Below are positions 23,638 to 35,064 of a stretch of 64,000 bases of DNA, piece after piece (position 1 is the first letter of the stretch; each line of letters opens with the position of its first letter). Position numbers and translations under genes: made by a program. Location of the stretch: the NCBI GenBank assembly GCA_029891345.1, contig CM057009.1, positions 297,290,466-297,354,465 of the forward strand, in the 5' to 3' direction. Source of the DNA: Dryococelus australis (taxonomy: Eukaryota; Arthropoda; Insecta; Phasmatodea; Phasmatidae). The notes beneath the pieces were generated by a model. It searched no databases. It had not been told where the DNA came from and was given only the letters and a program-made list of their open reading frames with translations.

Positions 23638-24754
23638 GTTCTTACACATGTCCAACCTCTGTCTCCCGTAGCATTTCTGATCAATGCATGTAATCATTTT
23701 GTATTCTATCCTTTCGACTGGGTTTTTACAGCTCCCTTGCCGATTTTTTTTACAGTCTTTTCTAGTTATAGCTTAGCTATAAGTACACTTACGGAGGTAG
23801 TCATGGCCCCAATCGCTGGCCATGGCTTCCCACTCCCTTTCTGCCGCAATGCATGTCTCCTTGCATGATTTCCTTCCCGTGTAGGCGCAAGGGGTTCGCC
23901 CTGAGACACAATTAGCTCCCGTCCTACCCAACGGGCTTCCACCTACCACTTAGTTACAGAGTAGTTAAAAAAAGGTTCGTACACGCCGCACTCGCTTCCT
24001 CCCCCCCCCCCCCCCGACAACACTTTCACTTCCAGCGCTCACTAGCGCGTGTTGCACTCTTATGTGGTGCACGCAACACTGCAACAGTTTAACATATTCA
24101 GCCCTAGTGTGCACATGGGTGTACATTACGCACGTGTCGGTAATTTTTGGTCTGTGCTGCACACTGCGAATGTCGATGACCAATTATCTTACCTGAACGT
24201 AATTCATTAGCCAACCCACGTACTGGACTAGGTCATAATTGGTTCATATATCTGTAGCCGAACATAAAGCCTACAGCTGTGAAAACGAAACATGTGTTGT
24301 ATTGACGTAACATCTGAGACCATAAATTAAAGTGTGTCTGATTGGGTTTAGAGCCCGTGTCACCTCCTGACATATTGCATTATTTATTTATTTATTTCTG
24401 AGTATAATCTAGGAGGATTAATTGAAAATTGTACCAAAGAAGCTTAGCTAATTAATTTACCCATATTTACAGACATAATATATGAACTACTAACGTATAT
24501 TTATGCAACAATTAACATAAAACAAAATTTTAATCACTTTTAAACAACCAGGAAAAAAATTTGCACAGAAACATGAAATGTAATGCATTTGTAATGAAAC
24601 ATGGTAATTAATGACCCCAACTCTTCTGTTAAGACACTAAACCGAATAATTTCTGTATGAGACAGCATCATGATCTCCTATGCTATCTCTACTGTTTTAG
24701 ACAGGCCCGTAAGAGCTTTATAAAGGGAGCGGTTTAAACTTAACAAAGGAACAG

Positions 24755-25021
24755 TGGAGTGAAGTGATATGGGCAGCTCTTAACATCGAGGTCTTGAGAG
24801 CCGATTAGTGTGAAGCGAGGCGATTATGTAGCGGTCCCTGAATGCAAGGGATTGGGGGGGGGGCGGGGGAACGCGTGATTCCCGAGAAAATCCGCCCACC
24901 AGTAGCATCGTCCTGCATAATTCCCACATGCGGAGGTCCGGCAGCGGCCCCCCCGGGTAAATCGAACCTAGTTCGCTTTGGTGGGAGACGAGCGCTCTAA
25001 CCGTTGCGCTACCGCGGCCCC
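24755..25021 (-). mobile_element. tRNA-derived SINE family C copy in the CCP6 intron
   Basis: Full-length in reverse: AACATCGAGGTCTTGAGAGC at the left, a G-rich run near 24855, CCCGAGAAAATCCGCCCACC, then the head GCGCTACCGCGGCCCC. It lies 1.4 kb after the first CCP6 exon's donor. Confidence 0.9.
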
Positions 25022-25314
25022 ACCAGGAAACAGCTACATGTGCACATTTGGAAACCTTATTTTTCAAGATACAGTTCTTACCGGAAAAAAATTTATTTTG
25101 TTTTGGCAGAAGAGTCCGTAACTAAAGTAATATTTTTATGAGTTACACAAAACTTTTAAATCAATTAACTTGATATGAATCTTCTATACATCTACATAAA
25201 TTAAAATGTTTTTTATTCTTAGAGATAAATAATCACTTTGGCCGAATTAAATGAAACCACATAGTCATCATAAGACTTGTATCAGCGCACCCGAGAGTTG
25301 GTATAGGTTGTTCA

Positions 25315-25406
25315 CGGGGATCTCCTGTTTCCCCAGCCCCTTCATTCTGGCGTTGCTCCATTCTCACCTTGATCTCCCTCATCGGCTCTCAAGACATCGG
25401 TGTTAA
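25315..25406 (+). mobile_element. SINE family C, 3' body split by a MITE (left piece)
   Basis: CGGGGATCTCCTGTTTCCCC to CTCTCAAGACATCGGTGTTAA. The tRNA head is missing. The continuation AGAGCCGCCCAAATCTC is at 25868 beyond the inserted element. Confidence 0.75.
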
Positions 25407-25863
25407 GCGTGGGATGGACCCCCGAATTTTCTGTGAAATAGTTGTTTGCGCGAATACGCGTATCTGGGTAAATAAATGTCCGGCAAACACGAATTTTTAT
25501 CAGAAAAGATAAAAAACAATTATCTATGCCCCTATATTTTAACTTTTGTCATATTAAGTATATTCTTGGAGAAAAATCGAGAAAATGGTCAAACATAGCA
25601 TTTTTTTTTTAAAGTTTGCCTATGCAGTTTCCTTAAGCGACAAGAGAAAAGTACAATGATACGGGCTTAGTTGAATTTGTGGTCTTCCATCGCGTGTAAT
25701 AAAACCCCACTGTCAAGGATCTAATTTACACAGTACAGCGTCACAGCTGCACGTCTTGCGCGTAGGAGCGATGATGCACAAGGCGTGCGTGTTAGTGTCG
25801 CCCGTATCGCTCCCTGGCTTCTTGACCTTGGACGCGGGGTTCCCACGGAGGTCCATCCCACTC
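25407..25863. mobile_element. TTAA-flanked MITE inserted in a SINE
   Basis: The 457-bp insert has ends GCGTGGGATGGACCCCCG and CGGAGGTCCATCCCACTC, near-perfect inverted repeats, flanked on each side by TTAA (25403-25406 and 25864-25867). Removing it with one TTAA rejoins the SINE tail as GTGTTAAGAGCCGCCC, the form seen in other copies. TTAA targets are typical of piggyBac-type elements, though the end sequence is not one I know. It encodes no transposase. Confidence 0.85.
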
Positions 25864-25894
25864 TTAAGAGCCGCCCAAATCTCTTCACTCACTA
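25864..25894 (+). mobile_element. SINE family C tail (right piece of the split copy)
   Basis: TTAAGAGCCGCCCAAATCTC then TTCACTCACT, the usual end of the family. Confidence 0.75.
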
Positions 25895-27464
25895 GGTCAG
25901 CAGGGGGAGGGGTTTTAACCCCCAAAACCGCTCCTTTATATACGGAGTGCTCAAGTCGTCCCAGACACGTCATTACAACTGCATCACAGCCTTTGCCTGC
26001 AACACACTCAGCTGGCGTGCAGCGTTTTCCTATCTCGTTCAACCAACATTCATCTATGGTTCCATGTGCTGAAAACCAGACATTATCGAATACGTGCTGT
26101 ACTTAAGTTGACACCGTACTTACTCCGTTATCACAAACAACGTGCTGTAGGTTTTGTGTTTGGATGTAATAAAATGAAATGTTCGTAATAATAACAAGAT
26201 TTACGAATAAGTTACCAACTGGGAATATCGTTAAGAAGTGAGATTCACAGGTTTGTCTGAAAAAACGAACCCATTCCTCTCATTATTTATATGCACTGGT
26301 GACTAGACAGTAAAAATTTTCTGTACTTGTTACGAAGGATTTTCTTTTAACTCTACAGCTGATATATCGTATATTTAAAACATATTATTTTTGGAAGCAC
26401 ACAAATTGGTTTACGTAGCTGTCTATCTTAAATTTGAAGTCTACAACTCTTGTTTTACTTCAGAATTATTTTTACACATTCCACACTAATGTTTTTTTTT
26501 TGTTATTTACTCCAATTTATTTGTAGCGCTACAAATATATCTTTGGAAACTAGTTTCTCAAGATTTCCTGGTGCAAATAAAAATAAAAATTTTACGGTGC
26601 AGCGACACCTGATTTTGGCAAATCATCTTCGTGCAAATCAAACTTGAACGTCTAACAAGCCTACACTGTAAGAAGATAAATGTAAATCCGCACCCGCATT
26701 GTTTGAAGACACGGGCGATGAATTATTACTTCGCCAGCGGCTTTCATGACGTTTTCTGCAATGTAATATTTCTTCAGCTACACGCAAAGTGCAAATTACT
26801 CAAATTACAGGAGGCATTGTATATTTTTCTAAGTAGGAAATAAATTTTAATTGGGGTAATTTCCACTCAACATTATATTGGCACAGAACCAGCCAGTGAT
26901 AAACTTTGAACAGTGTAGTAAGTGTGTCCGGTGTTGTGTGAAACAGTAGGGCAGTTGTAAATGGGGGACTAACAGTCTCGTAGCCGAGAAAATAAGCTAC
27001 TACTCACTTCTAGCTTGTGGTAACTTTCAGCAAATGTGTGCCTCAATCGAAGTGGTAAATGCAAGCGCGTACTCTCTCCTACAAAATCTTTTGACCCTGC
27101 AATCAAATTCTTTGTTACAAATATATCGCACTTAACTAAATATATTATTTCGTAAACAAATTGTAGCTATATGCTTGCTCGTACTGACTATTTGTTCACC
27201 ATACTGAAACAAAGAAATATCGGTTTGGCACAAACGAAATTGTTTTAAATAAATTATTTGGCTTTGTGAAAAAAAAACTTCATTCATTGGAGGAACTGAG
27301 GCATTGTCGAACCGACAAAATATCGTTCAGCTGAAACAAACTGCATGCAAACAAATATAACTGGTACACTGAAAGAATTCCTTTCCTCAGCGTTAAGCTG
27401 TGCGTAGATGCAGTCGTGATGCGGAATGGAATGGCAGTCATGTGCGTGCGTGTGTGTGTGGCAG

Positions 27465-27589
27465 GGAACCTGGGGAGAGTGGACTTGGTGTCGGAGTTCG
27501 AGTACGACCTGTGCATTCGCCCCGACACTTGCAACCCGCGCTTCCGCCTCTGGTTCAACTTCAGCGTCGACAACGTCCGGCTAGACCAG
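27465..27589 (+). CDS. AGBL4: Cytosolic carboxypeptidase 6 (CCP6), next N-terminal exon
   Basis: This exon of 125 bases encodes 41 full codons after two bases that complete a glycine. The peptide runs NLGRVDLVSEFEYDL, then CIRPDTCNPRFRLWFNF and SVDNVRLDQ, the conserved N-terminal beta-sandwich domain that precedes the metallocarboxypeptidase domain in CCP enzymes. The acceptor is a TG-rich tract ending ggcag (AG at 27463-27464). The donor is CAG|gtgcgt after 27589, phase 0. It joins in frame to the exon ending at 23637, across an intron of 27464-23638+1 = 3827 bases. The zinc-binding and catalytic residues of the enzyme lie in later exons, which I did not find downstream in the window. Codon use is GC-richer than the AT-rich surroundings, as expected for a conserved exon. 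Confidence 0.88.
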
Positions 27590-27773
27590 GTGCGTGTGTC
27601 CTCCACACACTCTCTTACAATTAACTAAATTGTAGCGGGAAGCGACATGACAAGCACATGTTTTGTGCTATTAGCAACGGTGTGTGGTAAACTGTTGCAA
27701 GGTAAGCTGTGTTTTGCTCTGTGCTGTACCTAATAGTTTGTTAGTTTACATATTGGCCACGTGAACGTGGTAA

Positions 27774-28197
27774 AGGCTGTTTACGATGGAGTAAGCACTT
27801 TAGAAATGAACCATAGGATAAAAGTCACTGCCCTTGCACGCATATATTTTAATGGTAGCACTGAGAGACATTCGCCCAGTAAAGTTGGTAACAATGGATG
27901 GAAAGTAGTTATATATCTTAACGTTGAATAAAAAGTGTTGGGCAACCATTTGTGATAACTTAAAATTTTTTCTTTCGTTTTCTGTTATTTTTTTTAATGT
28001 ACAGAATTATAAGATTAGCAGGTATGTGGAGTGTTTCTTTTTCTATTAATTTTAGAGTTTCACTTGACCAACGCACGGATAAAGTGACGAGGCCCATGGC
28101 AATGTTAATTTTACATAAGGTGGAGGAATACACAACGTGCATACAAGTAGATCTTAAGCAGGGCTTTCAAAACTGCTGATTTTATCGTTAACAGCCT
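27774..28197 (-). mobile_element. MITE family B copy in the CCP6 intron
   Basis: Runs from AGGCTGTTTACGATGGAGTA to TTTATCGTTAACAGCCT, with GGTAACAATGGATGGAAAG and GTGACGAGGCCCATGGCAATG halves visible. It lies about 185 bp after the CCP6 donor site. Confidence 0.85.
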
Positions 28198-28422
28198 ATT
28201 GTGCATCTGACGTCGCAGCACTTGTGTAGTGAGTGCTTCGCCGCTCTCTAGTGAGTGGCCGCAGTACATTCAGTTTCTTCTGGCGTCACTGTAGTTACTG
28301 GTTCCTGCTGCGTGCGCCGAGTGCCTACAGCACTGAGCAAGCACCAGCTTACCTTGCAACACTTCACCACACGCCACTGACCATTAGCATTGTATTAAAG
28401 GTCCAAAATAATGCCCTAAGCC

Positions 28423-29111
28423 CCTGTCACACTGTAAAATTTTTCCGTCAAACTGCTCCCAATAAGTTTGGTCAAATAAATTTGGACAGTAATGACGTTA
28501 TCGAAACGTTATAAACGCCATCACATTTGTCTGAGAAAGTTGGATGGCTTCAGTTTCCAGCAATCATCTGAAAATTGGACAGGTTATAAAAAATTTATTT
28601 GATATTTGACGGTATCAGCCAATCAGAATCGTGCACGACAAAACTGGACGTCAAGAAACTTAAAATAATTAACAATTGCTCCAAACGAAGTAAGTTATGA
28701 AGCTGATTAATTTATGTAGAATCTGTCTGGGCATGAATGCTATTTTAAGTGAATATTGCACATAATATTGGGAACTCAGAGGCATTAATTTCATTGTGCA
28801 GGGAACATATCTTATAAATAAAATTTTAATTTATTAAAGAAACGAAAATTAATTACAATATTACTTATATTTCTTCCTGCAATGGACCGCATGGAAAAAC
28901 AAAAGCAATATCTCACTATGAAAATAATTTTTTAAACAATATTTCAAATTAGATTCTCCCAATTAAAAAAACATGACAGCGTGACACATTTTCAAACCAA
29001 TTCAAGATTATTTGGTAAAATTTGTTGGAAATAAAAATTCGATGCCTGTATTTTGTCCTCAAATTTTATTGTCGAATATAGTTGAAGGCAAAAATTCGAT
29101 AGTGTGACAGG
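28423..29111. mobile_element. MITE with CCTGTCACACT ends
   Basis: The left end CCTGTCACACTGTAAAATTT and right end AAAATTCGATAGTGTGACAGG are inverted repeats of about 22 bp. The 689-bp interior is AT-rich with no coding frame. I could not find a clear target duplication. Confidence 0.6.
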
Positions 29112-29130
29112 ATCTTTACGAGTGTTGTGG

Positions 29131-29366
29131 ACAGATTTTGGCAGTTCGGGCGGCTACTGACGTCGTAGTCTTGAGAGTCGATGAGGGTGAAGTGAAGCGA
29201 GTATGGAACAGCGCCGGAATGCAAGGTTAGTAGAAACGGGAGATTCCCGAAAAAAACCCACCGACCAGCGGCATCGCCCGGCACGATTCCCACGTACGAG
29301 AGGGTTCGAACCCGGTTTGCTTTGTTGGGAGGCGAGCGCTTTAGCCGCCACCCCACTGCGGCCACC
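29131..29366 (-). mobile_element. tRNA-derived SINE family C copy
   Basis: GTAGTCTTGAGAGTCGATG at the left, CCCGAAAAAAACCCACCGACC, B box in reverse GGTTCGAACCCGG, and head CCCACTGCGGCC at the right. Confidence 0.9.
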
Positions 29367-30342
29367 TCTACCTATGACTTAATATGTACTAGATATTTCA
29401 CAAATCAGTTACAAAATCGTATTATGAACGTAATATCAACATACATTTGTGGAAAAAAAAAAAACAAATGTAGGCCTTGTAGTATTTCTGGCATAATTAA
29501 AAAAGAATACCCACTGTAAAAAATGTTTTGAAAAAATATTTTTCCCAGGAAAAGTATTATAATATTTATTTGAATTTTGACATACCGCGAACAACACAGG
29601 GACATTAATGTTTAGAGTTTGCTCAATAATCAGTGATAAAAGCGATGAATGCCGGATCATATAACTGGCGACTGTGTTACTCCGTACAGATACAGCACAC
29701 TGACAAATAAACCGCCATGCAGGAAATAAAAAGGTAATGTCAGGATTTTAAATAGAATATGTTCGAAGGGAAGGAAATTTTCTTTCCGTGGTTGGGAGTG
29801 TACACAGGAATGCAGAAGCTGCACGATGAAGAGAGTGGGGGTGGGGGGGGGGGGGGGGTCAGAAATGTGGCCATTCCGTAGCTTCGTAGCTGCCAATTCG
29901 ATCACTGCAACACCTCCTACATGTGAACTGAGGCTGTTTTCGGATTGGCTGATTTTGGCGGCGTACTAGTTTAACCTATAAAATATACATGGAAGTGCAT
30001 AATTAACTTAATTTCGAATAAATAACTGTGTTTTTTCATAATAACTTCTGCTTCGAATCATTACGGAAGTTGTAAATTTGTTTACAGTGACAGTAATATA
30101 TTGTAAAATATTATTGGCGGACTTATTGAATAAGATCGTGGTTGTTGAAGAATTATACAAAAATAAACACATGTATTTTAATTAATTGCTTTTAATTATA
30201 ATACATTTTCCAGCCAAAGTTTTGATGAGTTCTTACTGTTGCCAAGCAAGTACTTGTCGACAGTGTCCGAATTGAAAGCTACCAAATCTCAAATGACTAA
30301 ATAACGAAATATTATATTCGAACATGGTATAAGTAGGTAAGT

Positions 30343-30349
30343 ACACACG

Positions 30350-30389
<40 letters not shown>

Positions 30390-30390
30390 A
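30343..30390. repeat. (CG)n/(CA)n microsatellite
   Basis: An alternating cacgcgcgcgcgca then (ca)n tract. Potential Z-DNA former; it accounts for the Cys/Val-rich minus-strand frame here. Confidence 0.9.
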
Positions 30391-30458
30391 GTGAAATTGA
30401 GTCGTGGGATCTTCGATGTGGGCGTGTCCATTTCTCCGATTGGCTGGGCGGTGCTCTG

Positions 30459-31135
30459 CACTGAGCGAACAGCCAACAAAATATTTATTTGTACAGGGCC
30501 AAAAATATATCTAGTTGCCCCAACCAAAATATTTAGTTGAGAAGACAAAGCTTGAAAGCAACAAAATTAAATTTGTTCGTGTAACAAAATGCCCGTTTGA
30601 ACAAACTAAACCTTTGAAATGGGCCAAAGAAAATTAGGCTGCCAACAAAATATGTAGTTGTATCTACTGTATATATTTGTTTGGCAACTCATTTGGTTGC
30701 CTTTGTTCAAAAATACACTTAAAGCATTTGTTTGCATTTTTTCTGACGGTTAAAATAGTACCAATGTTCAACAGGAAACTAAAAAGTAAAGCTGTAAAAC
30801 TTGAAATATTTATTTGCACCATTGTCCTGTATTTGAAATGTATTTATTTAAAAACATTCAAATTTCATGAGTTGTCACTTCAGCTGAATTTTCTAATTGG
30901 TCTAGGGTTGCGTCTCCGTCGAGCGTCCAGTTTTTTATACTAACCGAAACTGAACAAATTATGTGGAGTCAAACAAATGTCTAGTTGCACCAACCAAATT
31001 GTTGTTTGGGGCAACCGAATGAGAACAGTACCATTTGGTTTCAAAAACAAAATATTGATTTGCCCCTATACAAACAATTAATTTGGTTGCGCTAAACAAA
31101 CGTTGTTAGATTCCTAAAAAACTTTTTTCTCAGTG
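30459..31135. mobile_element. Candidate DNA element with CAACCAAATATTTAGTTG subterminal motifs
   Basis: CACTGAG at 30459 and CTCAGTG at 31129-31135 could be the tips. Both flanks are crowded with a half-palindromic word of the type CAACNAAATNNTTNGTTG: CCAACAAAATATTTATTTG, CCAACCAAAATATTTAGTTG, GCCAACAAAATATGTAGTTG on the left; TCTAGTTGCACCAACCAAAT, AAAATATTGATTTGCCCC, ACAATTAATTTGGTTGCGC on the right. Clustered short repeats near both ends often bind a transposase. No target duplication is visible. Confidence 0.45.
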
Positions 31136-31408
31136 TGGGACAGACCTTGAATCTCATTGGCTACTGATGGCTTTGCTGCGGAAGATTTCCTGTAGGCTGG
31201 GCTGCAATTGGAGAATGGCGTTTCGACATATTGAGGCCTAGTAACCCCATTTTGGTGGCGTGTGCTGCAGGATTTTGTGGTATAAGCGGATGTTTGCAAT
31301 CTTAAATATTACCACATAATACTTAAGGAGGCGACATATAGACCAATAGGGAATCTTTCGCTGCACACCACAGCCAACGAGATACAAGGTCAATTCCCAG
31401 ACTCTTTT

Positions 31409-31647
31409 GGGGCCACGGTGGTCTAGTGGTTAGCTACTTGCCTTCCACCTAGGCGAACCGGGTTAGATTCCCGGCGGGATCGGGGAATCGTAACGGACGA
31501 TACCGCTGGTCGGCGAGTTTTCTCGGGAATCTCCCATTTCCCTCGCCCTTGCATTCCGGCGCTGCTCCATGCTCACCACGTTTCACCCTCATCGGCTCTC
31601 AACACCTCGGTGTTGACACCCGCTCAAATCTCTTTATTCCACTCCAC
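31409..31647 (+). mobile_element. tRNA-derived SINE family C copy
   Basis: GGGGCCACGGTGGTCTAGTGG, GCGAACCGGGTTAGATTCCC, TTTTCTCGGGAATCTCCC and CTCAACACCTCGGTGTTGAC; the tail duplicates into AAATCTCTTTATTCC. Confidence 0.9.
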
Positions 31648-33196
31648 TCCCAAGATTCTCACTCAGTAAATTAGTGAATGCGCACGCCCACAAAAAAAGG
31701 AAACGCCACATAATTTCGTATCTGTATACTTATCTACTATGTGATATTATGTAGTAAAGGCGACTGTTTCAACACAACGGCGAAATTAAGAACCAACTTG
31801 AAGAGTAATATCTTCTTTAGACAATCGATATCCTTTACGATTCGTGCATAAATATTGCACTAATTACATGTCTGTGATCTAGTCACGTACGTAGGATACT
31901 TTCAGTTGTCAAACTCATTTTAACTGTAAAATATCTCGAACGATGAAAATCACATTGCATTGGAGAATCGTATTTCCCTTTATTGTACGTGTGCGCGCGC
32001 ATACAGTCCTCATCATCGTTCACTTAGGTGTATTGTTATTTCAGTAGAGTTTCTTTTGTTTATTGCTTTCTAATTTTTCTCTTCAGTAATTCTGTGTGCT
32101 GTTTAAATAGTTGTGAATATCAAATAACCTTGGCTTCTTATACGTTCCTTTTTTAATGTCACATTCTGTTTTCTATTTACTCTGCTGTGGCGTATGTCCG
32201 AAATAGCAGTTCATTTATAACGCATAACATATACATAAACTTGGCACAAATTCACATCATCTGATGTTATTGGAAGTAACATAATGGGAACTACGGTCAT
32301 CACAGTAAGTACTTTCACCAGTTTAGGAACTCACAAAACCTAGACAACTACTATTTCGTATTTGCATATCCCACGAACTCATCAGCTGATACCAATCACG
32401 TATGGGTTACAGCTACTGATATGGAAGGCATACAAGTGTAATAATTCAGAAAAAAATAAAACAATAAATAGTCCTATACATTTTTAAAACGACCTTCTTT
32501 GCAAATTTTAGGACACGTATTTGAACTATGAAACCCTTAACAATAATATATTATTTTTCAATAATTTAACGAGATTGGAAAGCTTCGAAATTCGAGAAAA
32601 ATAATATAATTAGATAATATCGAAATTAATTCTTAAAATGTTATAAATATATGTTATATATAAAGTAACCTACCCCGAATAATTAGCCACATTTGGTATT
32701 GTAGAAAATTTTATAGGAGCATTATCTATGTCATTTAATGACAAATTATTAGCCTGTTTGGCACATAGTATTAAATAATTAAGTTGGTGAATTTATTATA
32801 GCTTAGTAAATACTGAACAGACCCACATGAAAGTTTGTGTACAAAAAGTGCTATGACATATATAAAATAACTATGGTGTATGTAAAATAAATTAGAATAT
32901 ATGTTAACAAATATTATAACTAGTTAATTTATAAACATAAATTTCAGCTACGAAAGTTACAGATTTTTTTAAACTAAAATAATTAAACATTAAATAAATA
33001 ACTAAATATATTTAACTTTCGCATCAATGTTATGTTATATAGAACCATAGAAGTTATTATGTTTGCCCCACTTGAAGAAGGTTTTTTGCAAATATTTTTG
33101 GAGCATCCGAAATTGACATGCGCTCAAATTTGGTCAAATCAATCATTCTTTCTAATAGGATACAAGAAAACATTTTAATAAGTAAATTATTTATCG
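31648..33196. other. AT-rich stretch, no gene
   Basis: Very AT-rich toward the right; presumably part of the long CCP6 intron. No repeat family recognised until MITE A3. Confidence 0.5.
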
Positions 33197-33256
33197 TATA
33201 CTCTGTTCGCGGTATCTTTACAATTTTTTATTCAAACCTCTGAAAAATCAACCCGC
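33197..33256 (+). mobile_element. MITE family A copy A3, left part (split by Polinton)
   Basis: Reads TATACTCTGTTCGCGGTATC, then TTTACAATTTTTTATTCAAAC, the start of family A, and stops at the Polinton left end. The continuation is at 43969-44252. The family identity shows that the Polinton landed inside this MITE. Confidence 0.75.
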
Positions 33257-33736
33257 AGTATATAGGAAATGAGAGAGTCAGCGCAGCGAACTTAAATCGG
33301 CAATTTCCATCAAAATAACATGAAAAACTAATATAAATATTTCCTGCTATTTTTTACGAAAGTACAAGAAAAAATTAAAAATTCAAAATCTGAAATTCGA
33401 TGAAAAACCAAGCAATTTAAGCTCTAAATCAAGGAATTTTATCGTTTTCAAGAAACATTTTTATGTTACTAGAAGCATAAATTTTAGATCCTCAAAAACA
33501 AGGAAATTCAAGCCAAAATTATGTAATTTTAAGCTAAATTTTTTTTTCCACTAATGACTGTGCAGGTTTTGTGTAAAAAAGAAACAGCAAATTTTAAGCC
33601 AAATTCAAGTAAATTTCTCGATTTCAAGCAACTTTTCGTTTTTTCTAGAAACGTTAATTTATCCAGTGAGCAATATAATTAAATCAAATTTAAGTCAAAA
33701 TCAAGCAAAATAAGCTAAAATCAATTGAAATATTAA
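33257..33736 (+). repeat. Polinton left terminal inverted repeat
   Basis: The roughly 480 bases match the reverse complement of 43467-43968 along their length with scattered substitutions and small indels. Landmarks shared by both copies are aaatgagagag near the tip, gaacttaaatcggcaat just inside, and agcaaaataagctaaaatca near the inner end. The sequence is A-rich on this strand with repeated CAAG/AAATT words, and holds no gene. Confidence 0.9.
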
Positions 33737-34175
33737 AAAAAATATAATTGGTAGGTTCAAATTAATATAAATTTATACATTTAAAAACAATTCAATTTCA
33801 TGTACAGATTTTCCCTTTTTCTGTTCTTTTAAACCTTTATACATTATAAAAACTTGTTTCTCATTTATTAATTTTAAATCACTTTTATCAAACATGTTTA
33901 CATAGCAATCTGGAAAGTAATTTTATACTTTCCATCTAGAATACAATTAATTTCTCTACCAAACTTAGATTCATAAATTTGAAATTCAGAAGCTGCATAC
34001 TTTTAATTAATTTCAAGATGTTGTAGTTTAGTCAATTCATATGAATTGTTTAACTTCTTGATAAGTGATTAAATTTCCTTTTATTTATAAGGAAAGAAAA
34101 AAATTATTAAAATAAAAAATAAAACATTTTAATTATAATTTTTTATTTAAATAAATTTATTTCCATATAAATGGA

Positions 34176-34607
34176 ATGGAATCAATACTCGAAATGGAAA
34201 ATAATATCATATTAAAACAATGTAAAAAATGTGGTGAAGTAATAAACATTGAATGTTTTCCAACACACACACACACATACACAAAAGATAAGTGTATTAA
34301 CACATGTAGAAAATGTGTCAATTTATATCTGAGACATCATTATGTGTTAAATAAAGTACTATGAAAATGTGGAAAATATTTCTGTATTCCATATCTCTAC
34401 AAGCATAAAAATACTAAATTACACAATACAAATGAAATTCGCCATAATGATTATTCAGCTAATACATGTGTAGTATGTAATGAGAATAAATCTGTCGATT
34501 CATTTTATCCCCAAAAAGCTACTATATACAAACATACAACAAAATTAAAAAAATATTCTAGTGAATATACAAAGAGATATTATCAAAACATGAAGTTAAA
34601 TAATTAA
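34176..34607 (+). pseudogene. Cys-rich zinc-binding protein of the Polinton
   Basis: One frame of 143 codons runs from the ATG to TAA at 34605-34607 with a single in-frame TGA at 34362-34364. CxxC pairs occur at residues 16/19, 44/47 and 98/101, with CGKYFC at 65-70, spaced like the small zinc ribbons that coordinate metal in viral and HNH-associated proteins. The C-terminus is rich in Lys and Tyr. It is the first gene inside the left repeat and points toward PolB. The exact function is unknown; DNA binding is the natural guess for such a fold. Confidence 0.55.
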
Positions 34608-34764
34608 AAACATTGTTTTCAATATTAACAATAAATAAAAGTGTTTTATTCCATTCAAATTGTCATTTTTTATATTATTCTTGGGTAAAAATCCATTTAC
34701 CAAATTGCAGTAGAAAAAATAGAATATGATTAAATATTTTTTCCTATTAAATAAATAAACAAAA

Positions 34765-35050
34765 ATGTCAGCGAACCATCTAGCCATTGAGTTGAGCAGA
34801 AGGAGATTGCAAGAGCTAAGATTTTTACCAAAATAATTTAAATTAAAATATTGGCATCATCTAAGGAAAGTTGGTTTATTTAGAACACATACAATTTATT
34901 CTAAATGAAGAAACAAAGAACAACTTTACAAATTTACCATTTTCTTATGCCAATGTCAAAGAACAATATTCAAAAGATAGAAATGAATTAAAAGTAACAT
35001 TTTCATTCTCTAATCAAGTATTTGAAAAGCCTAGAAACAAAAGTGAGTAA
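34765..35050 (+). pseudogene. Broken frame, duplicate of the segment at the PolB start
   Basis: From the ATG the frame stops after 23 codons (MSANHLAIELSRRRLQELRF and a few more). An overlapping frame then carries NNFTNLPFSYANVKEQYSKD followed by RNELKVTFSFSNQVF. That block resembles the opening of the next gene (NNFTNFPLADND, then ELYKKDKNELK), which begins 15 bases after this frame's stop. The family is not recognised. It may be a separate small gene or an ancient tandem duplication of a leader module. Confidence 0.4.
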
Positions 35051-35064
35051 CATAATAGATAACA

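Larger units (their letters stand above)
23638..27464 (+). other. AGBL4: Intron between the two CCP6 exons
   Basis: The intron starts gttctt and ends ggcag, phase 1. It contains a (C)n run near 24001, a full minus-strand SINE (24755-25021), a SINE split by a TTAA-flanked MITE (25315-25894), and otherwise AT-rich sequence without recognisable genes. The open frames inside it look fortuitous. Confidence 0.7.

Noticed and set aside
23355..23684. Minus-strand frame opposite the CCP6 exon
   Set aside because: A shadow of the conserved + strand exon, which explains its openness.
25713..26106. Overlapping frames on both strands
   Set aside because: They straddle the right end of the TTAA MITE and the SINE tail and contain no domain.
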